In this document: positions 1 through 4,890 of the stretch, piece by piece
Numbering within the stretch: position 1 is the first letter of the stretch
Layout of the letters: every line of letters starts with the position of its first letter
Assembly (NCBI GenBank): GCA_005880055.1
Contig: VBJS01000122.1
Coordinates: 1-5,476 of the forward strand
Origin: Chloroflexota bacterium
Lineage (GTDB): Bacteria; Chloroflexota; Dehalococcoidia; SM23-28-2; RBG-16-64-32
Direction: 5' to 3'
Length of the DNA stretch: 5,476 nt
Notes under the pieces: model-generated
Databases searched by the model: none
What the model was told of the DNA's origin: nothing
The model's input: the letters and a program-made list of their open reading frames with translations, nothing else
Program-made: the position numbers and the translations under genes

Positions 1-246
1 AGGCGCTGGATGCCGACGCCGGCGCGCGTTGCCGTCCTCACGCCGCAGCGCACGACAGCCAGCCCGTCGAGCGATAAAGTCAAAGCCTGAGTTGAGTGAC
101 CATCAGCGGCCATCATTGCCGTCTCGTCGGTGAGTTTCCGGAGCCCCGCGGCATTCCCGCGGGGCCCGTCGTCGGCACGCTGATGCGCATCTCTTCGCAC
201 GTATACCTAATCGATCGAGGGCCGCTGCAGCGGCGTCGGCCCACCG
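1..246. other. Left-edge region without a convincing gene
   Basis: No well-supported coding region is visible here. Two plus-strand frames are open from the window edge and stop near 76 and at 88-90 (TGA), so the 3' end of an upstream gene could lie here, but codon bias does not single out either frame. The region contains a strong hairpin (143-165) and a 12-base perfect palindrome, CCGCTGCAGCGG, at 222-233. That palindrome is nested in a GGGCCG/CGGCCC stem (219-224 with 237-242), just left of repeat R1. The remaining sequence is GC-rich and unassigned. Confidence 0.4.
143..165. terminator. GC-rich hairpin, possible terminator
   Basis: GCCCCGCGG (143-151) and CCGCGGGGC (157-165) form a perfect 9-bp stem around a 5-base loop. 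No T-tract follows on either strand. It could end transcription of a gene entering from the left edge, like the other U-less hairpins in this window. The direction is unknown. Confidence 0.35.
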
Positions 247-314
247 CTAGCCCCAGCTCGTCACGAACCGGTAGCCGACGCCCGGCTCTGTGATGATGTA
301 GCGCGGCGCCTGCG
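247..314 (-). repeat. Repeat R1: orphan response-regulator 3' tail
   Basis: On the minus strand this reads QAPRYIITEPGVGYRFVTSWG and then TAG (247-249). This is the C-terminal wing hairpin of a KdpE/OmpR-type winged-helix response regulator. The frame continues upstream on the minus strand, but the residues there do not resemble the recognition helix or receiver domain, so only the tail is present. It is 68 bases long and matches R4 at 62 of 68 positions without gaps. The central dyad is imperfect, with two mismatches in 9-bp arms. It opens unit 1; the next gene starts 18 bases past its right end. Homology to the response-regulator tail is recognised from the motif. A role as a recombination site is inference. 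Confidence 0.85.
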
Positions 315-315
315 G

Positions 316-332
316 TATAGAATGCCATCGCA
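316..332 (+). promoter_or_regulatory. Possible -10 element for the 114-aa gene
   Basis: TATAGA at 316-321 begins just after R1 ends and lies 11 bases before the ATG at 333. No Shine-Dalgarno sequence is visible. A transcript starting 6-8 bases after the hexamer would have almost no leader, so a leaderless mRNA is possible. No good -35 element is seen, and R1 itself occupies that position. Confidence 0.25.
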
Positions 333-677
333 ATGGCCAAGCCGCCTCAGCTCGCCGCGGTCGCCGTCGCGCTCGTGGTGGTATTGAGTGCGGCGGTATA
401 TGGAATCGTGCGCGGCTTCCAGACAAGCGAGCTGGACAAGCGAGTTGCTGCTTGCGAAAGACACCTAGAAAACTGGTCCTGGCGTGGGTGGTCGATGGGT
501 GGCAACATACGAGATACATTTCTTGCCTTGCAGACAAGAGACGATCAAATCAAAGACTACTGGGGCGGGTTCACCTTCGGTGGGCGCGAATGCCCGTGCC
601 CAATCTTTACCGAACTTGTGCGCCGCACTTATCGTTCACTGCCTTTGGAACACATTGGCTGCAAGCAGCCCACTTAA
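333..677 (+). CDS. Small single-span membrane protein, unknown function (unit 1)
   Basis: This 114-aa protein is not recognised. A short basic start (MAKPPQ) leads into a hydrophobic segment at about residues 7-26, which looks like a signal anchor or uncleaved signal peptide. The soluble remainder would lie outside the membrane. It has cysteines at 41, 87, 89 and 110, with a CPC motif at 87-89, and a Trp/Gly-rich stretch (WSWRGW at 48-53, YWGGF at 76-80). The extracytoplasmic cysteines could form disulfides. The ATG at 333 has no Shine-Dalgarno sequence, but the hydrophobic segment right after it supports this start. The second half looks less GC-rich than the TPR gene, consistent with transferred cargo. 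It is the only plausible gene between R1 and R2. Overlapping ORFs starting at 452 and 484 in another frame lack protein-like features. Confidence 0.65.
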   Translation: MAKPPQLAAVAVALVVVLSAAVYGIVRGFQTSELDKRVAACERHLENWSWRGWSMGGNIRDTFLALQTRDDQIKDYWGGFTFGGRECPCPIFTELVRRTYRSLPLEHIGCKQPT

Positions 678-680
678 GTG

Positions 681-715
681 CCGAGAGGCAGACTGAACAG
701 TTGCAGCGCCCTCGG
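681..715 (+). terminator. Weak hairpin after the 114-aa gene
   Basis: CCGAG (681-685) pairs with CTCGG (711-715), enclosing a smaller imperfect stem (GCA-G-ACT with AGT-TGC, 688-704). It starts four bases past the TAA stop at 675-677. There is no T-tract, so a terminator function is only suggested by position. Confidence 0.3.
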
Positions 716-730
716 TAAGAACTGGACCAA

Positions 731-786
731 CTAACCCCGGCTCGTCACGAACCGGTAGCCGACGCCCTGCTCCGTGATGATGAAGC
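731..786 (-). repeat. Repeat R2: response-regulator tail, degenerate at one end
   Basis: On the minus strand this reads FIITEQGVGYRFVTSRG and then TAG (731-733). It is in frame, but P is changed to Q in the usual TEPGVGYRF motif, and similarity is lost beyond 786 where other copies continue with GCGCGGCGCC. The core CGTCACGAACCGGTAGCCGA matches R1 exactly. The dyad arms have one mismatch. It separates unit 1 from the DUF4331/TPR unit and lies 40 bases beyond the terminator-like hairpin of the TPR gene. Confidence 0.8.
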
Positions 787-825
787 CTGGCCCCACGGCC
801 GGAGCTGCTCCGCGCGGCGAGCCCG

Positions 826-851
826 GTTGGGAACGCCTCACCGTTCCCAAC
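826..851 (-). terminator. Hairpin terminator of the TPR gene
   Basis: GTTGGGAACG (826-835) and CGTTCCCAAC (842-851) form a perfect 10-bp stem with a 6-base loop. It begins three bases past the TAG stop (855-857) of the minus-strand TPR gene. No U-tract follows, but stem quality and position support a transcription end or mRNA-stabilising hairpin. Confidence 0.6.
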
Positions 852-854
852 GAG

Positions 855-2189
855 CTACGAATCGAGCGACCGTGCGGCCTGGTCCGCGTACAGGACCGAG
901 AAGCCCGGGTTAATCTCGAGCGCTCGCGAGAGGTATTCGCGCGCGGCGCCGCGATTGCCGAGCTTGTCGTTAATCATTCCCGCGTGAAAGAGCATAAGCG
1001 CGTCGCGCGTGCCCAAACGCAGGGCGTCCTGAGAGTAGGCCATCGCCTCTTCGTATTGGCCTGATTTGTAGAGCGCCCACGAAAGGACGTCGGCGGCCCG
1101 GACATTTCCCGGTTGCCTCAGGTAGACGTCGCGGGCTTGCGTGACCGCATCGTCGAGCTTGAGGTCGTGGTCGGCGAAGAAGAGCGCCATCTGCAAATCG
1201 GTGTTAATGCCGTTGGCTTTGTAAAGCGCGTCGATCGCGCCGATCAAGGCGTACTGTTGCTGCGCCTCCTGTTGCCGGCCGGCGGCACGGTAGACGTCGC
1301 CAAACGCCGCCACGTACTCGGGTATGGGCTGTCGGGCGACTACCTGCCGGTAGAGCGAGATCGCGCCGTCATAGTCACGACGGGCGGCGTTTACTTTCGC
1401 CAGGCCGGCCAGTGCGTGCACGTAGCCGGGAAAGGCCTCGAGCGAGGCACTGTACTGCGTCTGGGCGGAGTCGAGATCGCCGGTGTTGAAGTCGAGATTG
1501 GCGAGCTGGAGATGATACCACGCCTGGCCCTCGGCAGATGCACCGGCGTCAGCGGCCCCGTTCACGGCCTGCTGGGCGAGGCCGATCGCCTTCTGAGGGT
1601 CGCCCCCGAGTTCGGCCAGATGGGCGAGACGGCTCAGCACCGGAGAGGTCTGAGCGATGCCATAAAGGTTGTCGTAAGCGGACTGCGCCTCGTCATACCG
1701 GCCGAGTTCAAGATCGTTGTCACCAATCAGAGCGAGCGCCTGCGCGGAACCTGGATTGAGCGAATATATCCGCTGAGCGGTCGCGAGGGCGTCAGCGAAG
1801 TCGTGCCTGGCAAACTGCAGATTGGCCTCGTAACTGATCGCGGTCTCGTATTTCGGGTTCAATTTCACCGCTTGCTCGACGGCGGCGTCAGCGCGGCTAT
1901 ACGAGTCCACATCGCCGATCTCTCGGGCGCGGCGAAGGAAGCCGCCGGCCAGCTCCGTGTCACTGATGTAGTCAGCAGGGTTACTCTCGACGCGGCGGCG
2001 CCAGAAGGAGATGAAATCGTCGGTGCTGAGCATCCCGCCGCTCGGGGCGTTTCCTGCGTCTGCTACGGTGGCCGTTCCGTTATCCGGCGCGGCAGGCGGA
2101 CCGCCGCCGAAACGCACATGCGAGAAGACGGCAATCCCCGCCACCGCCAGCAGGGCTAGGCCTGCCACCAACAGTCTGCTGTTACTCAA
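855..2189 (-). CDS. Membrane-anchored tetratricopeptide repeat protein
   Basis: A 444-aa protein with an N-terminal hydrophobic segment at residues 5-23 (signal anchor or signal peptide), a low-complexity Gly/Pro/Ala linker to about residue 52, then helical repeats to the C-terminus. TPR-like units with the usual small/aromatic spacing are clear around residues 98-180 (KLNPKYETAISYEANLQ, SLNPGSAQALALIGDND, ELGRYDEAQSAY), 224-285 and 360-430 (DVLSWALYKSGQYEEAMAYS, ending ALEINPGF). TPR proteins are protein-protein scaffolds; this one probably acts on the outer face of the membrane. Its partner is unknown, but it lies 87 bases downstream of a DUF4331 gene on the same strand, a pairing that suggests a shared role. 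The start is TTG, chosen because it precedes the hydrophobic segment and has GGAG five bases upstream; the next Met, residue 53, would remove the segment. A strong hairpin follows the stop. Confidence 0.85.
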   Translation of the reverse strand: MSNSRLLVAGLALLAVAGIAVFSHVRFGGGPPAAPDNGTATVADAGNAPSGGMLSTDDFISFWRRRVESNPADYISDTELAGGFLRRAREIGDVDSYSRADAAVEQAVKLNPKYETAISYEANLQFARHDFADALATAQRIYSLNPGSAQALALIGDNDLELGRYDEAQSAYDNLYGIAQTSPVLSRLAHLAELGGDPQKAIGLAQQAVNGAADAGASAEGQAWYHLQLANLDFNTGDLDSAQTQYSASLEAFPGYVHALAGLAKVNAARRDYDGAISLYRQVVARQPIPEYVAAFGDVYRAAGRQQEAQQQYALIGAIDALYKANGINTDLQMALFFADHDLKLDDAVTQARDVYLRQPGNVRAADVLSWALYKSGQYEEAMAYSQDALRLGTRDALMLFHAGMINDKLGNRGAAREYLSRALEINPGFSVLYADQAARSLDS

Positions 2190-2194
2190 AGCAA

Positions 2195-2198
2195 CTCC
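2195..2198 (-). promoter_or_regulatory. Ribosome binding site fixing a TTG start
   Basis: On the minus strand GGAG lies five bases before the TTG at 2187-2189. It supports translation from this non-ATG codon, which gives the protein its N-terminal membrane segment. Confidence 0.5.
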
Positions 2199-2225
2199 GT
2201 CAAGCTACGTCTAAACGAGCTATCT

Positions 2226-2264
2226 CTCCCAGCGAGGGCACAAATCGGGTGCCGTCGCTGGGAG
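2226..2264 (-). terminator. Strong intercistronic hairpin between DUF4331 and TPR genes
   Basis: CTCCCAGCGA (2226-2235) pairs perfectly with TCGCTGGGAG (2255-2264). After one mismatch, GGCAC (2237-2241) pairs with GTGCC (2249-2253), leaving a 7-base loop. It lies 12 bases after the DUF4331 stop and about 37 bases before the TPR start. No U-tract follows. It could end most DUF4331 transcripts, giving unequal expression of the two genes, or protect the upstream message 3' end. Confidence 0.6.
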
Positions 2265-2276
2265 GATGAAGGCTAC

Positions 2277-3293
2277 TTAATTGGGTGGCGCAAGGTAGGG
2301 GAAGGTGGATGAGAAGACCGAGTCGTTGGCGACACAGTCCGTCGTTATTGCGCCGTTGCTGATCACGCCCAGCTCGGTGTCGATGACGTCGTCTTGAAGC
2401 CTCCGGCCATTGAGAAAACCGCCGGCGTTTGAGGTGTCCACGGTCAGGATATCGGGGAGTAGAATGTCGGCGATCGTGTTGGCGTAAGCCTGGGTGTCGC
2501 CGAGGGACAGAAGGGTGTCGACGATGTTCTTGCGGAAGTCGCGCTGGTCATTGATCGGCTTCCCGAAGTTGAAGGCGTTCTTGTCCGCATCCGTGTGGTT
2601 GAAGACGGTGTTGATGGCCGGTCGGCCCATGCGGTCCGCTGGCTTGTCGTCGATGCTCGTCGTTGCCCAGACTCCGATATTGTTCGGTCCGAGCTGAGAG
2701 CTTGGAACTTCGAGAACGATGGACATCACGTTGAAGCCCGCGAAGAAGTTCGTTCCGACACCGCCGGGGCAGAAGGCCAGGCCATTCCTGAAGGCGAGCA
2801 GATCGAAGAAGAACGGGTCGTCAAAGAGACCAGCGCGCAGGCTGCCGCCGCCTTTGACGGGGATAGTCGCGCCCGTCTCGCCCCTGGCAAGGACTGCTCC
2901 CTTGTTGCCGCAGGCCGCCGCGGGGACGCAGCGAAGCTTAACGTCTTGCACGGGGCCGCTCCCCTCGAAGCTCAGGCGATACGAGATGTCCGGTCGCGCG
3001 TCGCCGTCCCGATCGATGTTGAACCGGTAGTCGGCGCCTGGCCGGTAGGTTGTGGGGCTCAGAACGCCGGCCACTGGATTCGTGGTCATTATCAGCACCG
3101 TATTTGCCGGGTTGGTGGGCGACTGAAAAGCATAGACGTCGTTGATGTCGATGCGGCCATCGGTCTTGACGAAGGGCGCGTCGAGGTGGTCGGCCGCGCC
3201 GGACAAGCGCGGTGCGACGCCGGTGGTGAGCATCACGATAGCAGCTAAGAGGGCCGAGGCACCTAGTAGCGAGCTGATTACGAGTTTCCGCAT
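2277..3293 (-). CDS. Secreted DUF4331 family protein
   Basis: A 338-aa protein of the DUF4331 family (Pfam PF14224), whose biochemical function is not established. The N-terminus is a signal peptide: MRK, a hydrophobic stretch at 4-24, and likely cleavage near residue 34. The mature protein starts with the family signature SGAADHLDAP (31-40), then INDVYAFQSP (50-59), a beta-rich middle with an Asp-rich DRDGDARPD stretch (94-102), AGLFDDPFFFD (154-164), MGRPAINTVF (222-231) and NGRRLQDDVIDTEL (295-308). It has cysteines at 122, 128, 175 and 320. The ATG at 3291-3293 was chosen over the longer open frame to 3476 because AGGAGG lies nine bases upstream and the signal peptide follows directly; the extension also runs into repeat R3. 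The TPR gene follows on the same strand, so both are probably co-transcribed. Family assignment is firm; an extracytoplasmic location is inferred from the signal peptide. Confidence 0.9.
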   Translation of the reverse strand: MRKLVISSLLGASALLAAIVMLTTGVAPRLSGAADHLDAPFVKTDGRIDINDVYAFQSPTNPANTVLIMTTNPVAGVLSPTTYRPGADYRFNIDRDGDARPDISYRLSFEGSGPVQDVKLRCVPAAACGNKGAVLARGETGATIPVKGGGSLRAGLFDDPFFFDLLAFRNGLAFCPGGVGTNFFAGFNVMSIVLEVPSSQLGPNNIGVWATTSIDDKPADRMGRPAINTVFNHTDADKNAFNFGKPINDQRDFRKNIVDTLLSLGDTQAYANTIADILLPDILTVDTSNAGGFLNGRRLQDDVIDTELGVISNGAITTDCVANDSVFSSTFPYLAPPN

Positions 3294-3302
3294 TTGTAAA
3301 AT

Positions 3303-3308
3303 CCTCCT
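3303..3308 (-). promoter_or_regulatory. Strong Shine-Dalgarno site for the DUF4331 gene
   Basis: AGGAGG on the minus strand, within GAGGAGGAT (3301-3309), lies nine bases before the ATG at 3291-3293. It is the best ribosome binding site in the window, and it decides the start against the longer upstream frame. Confidence 0.8.
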
Positions 3309-3309
3309 C

Positions 3310-3457
3310 ATTTGCGGATAGCGGGCGATGTCGGCGCGCGTCTGACAGTTAATTCGCAGTAAGTCGCGCGACAGATCACCCGATACCCGAATAGAAGCGG
3401 AATCGGCCGTGTCGCCAAATTTCAGCCAACACGGTCCGGGGCCAACGCAGGCTGCAG
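3310..3457 (-). other. Upstream region of the DUF4331 gene
   Basis: About 148 bases between the DUF4331 ribosome binding site and repeat R3. It must hold the promoter of the DUF4331-TPR pair if that pair is transcribed from inside its own unit. No confident -35/-10 pair is visible; the AT-richer stretch around 3345-3363 is the most likely location. No gene is seen. Confidence 0.35.
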
Positions 3458-3520
3458 CTAGTCCCGGGTTCGTCACGAACCGGTAACCGACCCGGCTCGG
3501 TGATGATGTAGCGCGCCGCC
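3458..3520 (-). repeat. Repeat R3: frameshifted response-regulator tail
   Basis: The minus strand starts as ARYIITEPG, but a two-base deletion relative to R1 and R4 (GGTAACCGACCCGG against GGTAGCCGACGCCCGG) breaks the frame. One extra G near the left end (CCGGGTTCGT) also shifts the stop. The DNA is otherwise plainly homologous to R1 and R4, including the core CGTCACGAACCGGTA. The dyad keeps the 7-bp arms GGTTCGT and ACGAACC. It separates the DUF4331/TPR unit from unit 3. Confidence 0.82.
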
Positions 3521-3521
3521 A

Positions 3522-3544
3522 GCGGGTCCGGCTAAGCGGACCGC
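3522..3544 (-). terminator. Hairpin after the 70-aa membrane protein gene
   Basis: GGTCCG and CGGACC form a stem around GCTAAG, extended by GC/GC past a bulged G. It lies directly after the TGA stop (3546-3548) of the minus-strand gene and directly next to repeat R3. There is no U-tract. The position suits a terminator for the small gene. Confidence 0.45.
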
Positions 3545-3545
3545 C

Positions 3546-3758
3546 TCAGGCAGCTCGTCGCTGCCACGCCAACCAGGCTACGCCCACCGCCAAGACATAG
3601 GCCACAGTCAGACTCCAAGCGCCGATCGCATTTATGAGCGTAAGGAAGAGCCAAATGACGATGCAGACCAAGCCGAAAAGCCGCCAGCTGCGATCCCATC
3701 GCTGCGATAAGGCCAAGAGGACGAATAGCGGGAGGATGAGAAATGTCCAGACTAGCAT
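3546..3758 (-). CDS. Small polytopic membrane protein, unknown function (unit 3)
   Basis: A 70-aa, very hydrophobic protein of no recognised family. Three likely membrane segments are visible: about 3-18, 27-44 and 49-65. They are separated by a basic loop (SQRWDRSWR, 18-26) and a short turn near 45-48, with a basic C-terminus (WQRRAA). Trp and Leu are abundant. The ATG at 3756-3758 has no clear Shine-Dalgarno sequence. In the same frame, eight codons upstream, is the TAG that ends the orphan tail in R4, so the ORF cannot start earlier. It is the only gene in the 325-base unit between R3 and R4. Consistent membrane topology argues that it is real, although short hydrophobic ORFs can arise by chance. 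Confidence 0.6.
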   Translation of the reverse strand: MLVWTFLILPLFVLLALSQRWDRSWRLFGLVCIVIWLFLTLINAIGAWSLTVAYVLAVGVAWLAWQRRAA

Positions 3759-3782
3759 TCCGCTATTGGTATCGCGCGTACG

Positions 3783-3850
3783 CTAGCCCCGGTTCGTCAC
3801 AAACCGGTAGCCGACACCCGGCTCCGCGATGATGTAGCGCGGCGCCTGCG
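3783..3850 (-). repeat. Repeat R4: intact response-regulator tail
   Basis: On the minus strand this reads QAPRYIIAEPGVGYRFVTNRG and then TAG (3783-3785), in frame. It is 68 bases long and differs from R1 at six positions without gaps, sharing the extension GCGCGGCGCCTGCG at its right end. The dyad is CCGGTTCGT-C-ACAAACCGG, with one mismatch. The minus-strand 70-aa gene starts 24 bases to the left and the plus-strand 180-aa gene 31 bases to the right, so any promoters for these two genes are in or beside the repeat. Confidence 0.87.
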
Positions 3851-3881
3851 ACTGGCGTCAAAATAGGAAGGGTACGGGCGA

Positions 3882-4424
3882 ATGCCTCCGCTATGGCTGA
3901 TCAGCAGCACGGTGGTCATCATCGGGTTCACGCTCACCGTCGACCGCCTCGTCCTTAAACCGCGAAGTCACGGTGTTGTCGTCGACGGCAAGACGATGGT
4001 CCTTAGGCGGAAGCGCGACGTCACAGTTCTAACGGCTATCGAAGTTGCACTCTTCGCAAGTGTTTTTGCAACGGTTCTGCTTATCGAGGGTGCTGTATGG
4101 TTACTCGTCCTGGTGATTCCATTAGCGGCCCTCGCCGGATGGGGGTTTTGGAGTGGCATCCGCATGGGTGAATCGCCACCACCCACTGAAGAGGAGGTAA
4201 AGCGGGGCAAGCTATTGATGCGAAAGGCAATGGTGCCGATCGCTGTACTAGGTGTCCAGGTGCCGTTCATGATTGCCTCTCGGATCTTTGGTGGGACCCT
4301 GGGCATGGCTCTCACGACCGTCGACATCGTTCTGGGCCTTGTCGTAATGTGGCTCTTCTTCTTATGGTTTCGCGCTGCCCGGCAACTTCGTCGCGGTAGC
4401 CCAAATTCGCCGTCAAGCGCGTAG
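3882..4424 (+). CDS. Polytopic membrane protein, unknown function (unit 4)
   Basis: A 180-aa protein of no recognised family. Hydrophobic segments lie at about 4-20, 50-67, 70-91, 117-134 and 143-163. A basic stretch follows segment 1 (residues 22-46, including KPRSHG and LRRKRD), an acidic-basic loop PPPTEEEVKRGK follows segment 3 (99-110), and the C-terminus is basic and Ser/Pro-rich (RAARQLRRGSPNSPSSA). The overall look is a 4-5 span membrane protein with cytoplasmic basic loops. The ATG at 3882 has a purine-rich AGGAAGGG (3865-3872) nine bases upstream, a usable ribosome binding site. Codon use looks less GC-biased than in the TPR gene. It is the only gene between R4 and R5. Coding status is well supported by length and topology; function is unknown. 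Confidence 0.75.
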   Translation: MPPLWLISSTVVIIGFTLTVDRLVLKPRSHGVVVDGKTMVLRRKRDVTVLTAIEVALFASVFATVLLIEGAVWLLVLVIPLAALAGWGFWSGIRMGESPPPTEEEVKRGKLLMRKAMVPIAVLGVQVPFMIASRIFGGTLGMALTTVDIVLGLVVMWLFFLWFRAARQLRRGSPNSPSSA

Positions 4425-4446
4425 AACCTTCCTCAGGCGCAGCCAG

Positions 4447-4509
4447 CTAGCCCCGGTTCGTCACGAACCGGTGCCCACACCCGGCTCCGTGATGATGTAG
4501 CGCGGCGCC
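4447..4509 (-). repeat. Repeat R5: frameshifted tail with a perfect dyad
   Basis: The minus strand begins APRYIITEPGVG and then shifts frame through a one-base loss (GGTGCCCACACC against GGTAGCCGACGCC), ending early at TGA. The left half is the best dyad in the window: CCGGTTCGT-C-ACGAACCGG, a perfect 9-bp inverted repeat around one base. So the palindrome is retained where the protein frame is lost. It separates unit 4 from unit 5. Confidence 0.85.
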
Positions 4510-4547
4510 CGGCGGGTCAGCCCTACGGGCTGGGCGCGGCGCCGGGC
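4507..4547 (-). terminator. Compound hairpin at the R5 border
   Basis: GCCCGGC (4507-4513) pairs with GCCGGGC (4541-4547), and inside it CAGCCC (4518-4523) pairs with GGGCTG (4527-4532) across a TAC loop. It begins within the last bases of R5 and lies about 55 bases past the stop of the minus-strand unit 5 gene. It parallels the hairpin beside R3. It may terminate the unit 5 transcript or belong to the repeat border itself. Confidence 0.4.
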
Positions 4548-4602
4548 AGGTCGGTAACCAAGGGCCAGCCCCTGTAGATGGGAAACGCCGGCGAGCGTCA
4601 CC

Positions 4603-4803
4603 TCACTTCCATTTGATCCTATCCCGATTCAGCATGAAAGCGAGGAGAACCACAAGGCTTACGAACAAAAACGAGAGGACAACCCACGTCACGTCTGGCA
4701 CCTCTTGGACGAGGGCATAAACGACGAAGAAGACCAAAAGCATCATAAATGGGGAAAGAAGGCCGAAAATTGCACGCCCCCGTGGAATCGATCGTTCTTG
4801 CAT
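4603..4803 (-). CDS. Small two-span membrane protein, unknown function (unit 5)
   Basis: A 66-aa protein from the ATG at 4801-4803, not recognised. A basic N-terminus (MQERSIPRGR) precedes a membrane segment at about 11-32, then an acidic turn (QEVPDVT), a second segment at about 38-57, and a basic tail (NRDRIKWK). The pattern suggests both ends in the cytoplasm. A TTG two codons upstream (4807-4809) is an alternative start giving 68 aa; a weak AGAGAT lies six bases before it, so the choice is open. A -10-like TAGAAT lies further upstream at 4840-4845. It is the only gene between R5 and R6. Its codon use looks more AT-rich than that of the TPR and LuxR genes. Confidence 0.6.
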   Translation of the reverse strand: MQERSIPRGRAIFGLLSPFMMLLVFFVVYALVQEVPDVTWVVLSFLFVSLVVLLAFMLNRDRIKWK

Positions 4804-4839
4804 GAGCAATGACGAATCTCTAGTGCGTCTTCGAAGCTT

Positions 4840-4845
4840 ATTCTA
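4840..4845 (-). promoter_or_regulatory. Possible -10 element for the unit 5 gene
   Basis: TAGAAT on the minus strand matches five of six positions of the sigma-70 -10 consensus and would give a leader of about 30 bases before the ATG at 4803. No convincing -35 hexamer lies 16-18 bases upstream. Confidence 0.3.
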
Positions 4846-4890
4846 AGACGATCGGCCATCTTCCCTACCCGCTTGGCAAGCAGCCGGGCT

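Noticed and set aside
247..537. Minus-strand ORF of 96 codons ending in the response-regulator tail
   Set aside because: Only its last 20 or so residues resemble a response regulator. The upstream part is antisense to the 114-aa gene and has no receiver or recognition helix, so it is an orphan tail and not a gene.
1113..2159. Long plus-strand ORF of 348 codons opposite the TPR gene
   Set aside because: It is antisense to a well-supported TPR gene, a common effect of high GC3. Its translation has no recognisable domain, and the TPR protein has clear repeats and a signal anchor.
2595..3248. Plus-strand ORF of 217 codons opposite the DUF4331 gene
   Set aside because: The minus strand encodes a recognisable DUF4331 protein with signal peptide and strong ribosome binding site; the plus-strand frame has no protein features.
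3294..3476. N-terminal extension of the DUF4331 protein to an upstream start at 3476
   Set aside because: The extension lacks family features, would bury the signal peptide 61 residues in, overlaps repeat R3, and the ATG at 3293 has a near-perfect Shine-Dalgarno site.
3968..4327. Minus-strand ORF of 119 codons opposite the 180-aa membrane protein
   Set aside because: It is antisense to a frame with consistent membrane topology and a ribosome binding site, and has no domain-like features.
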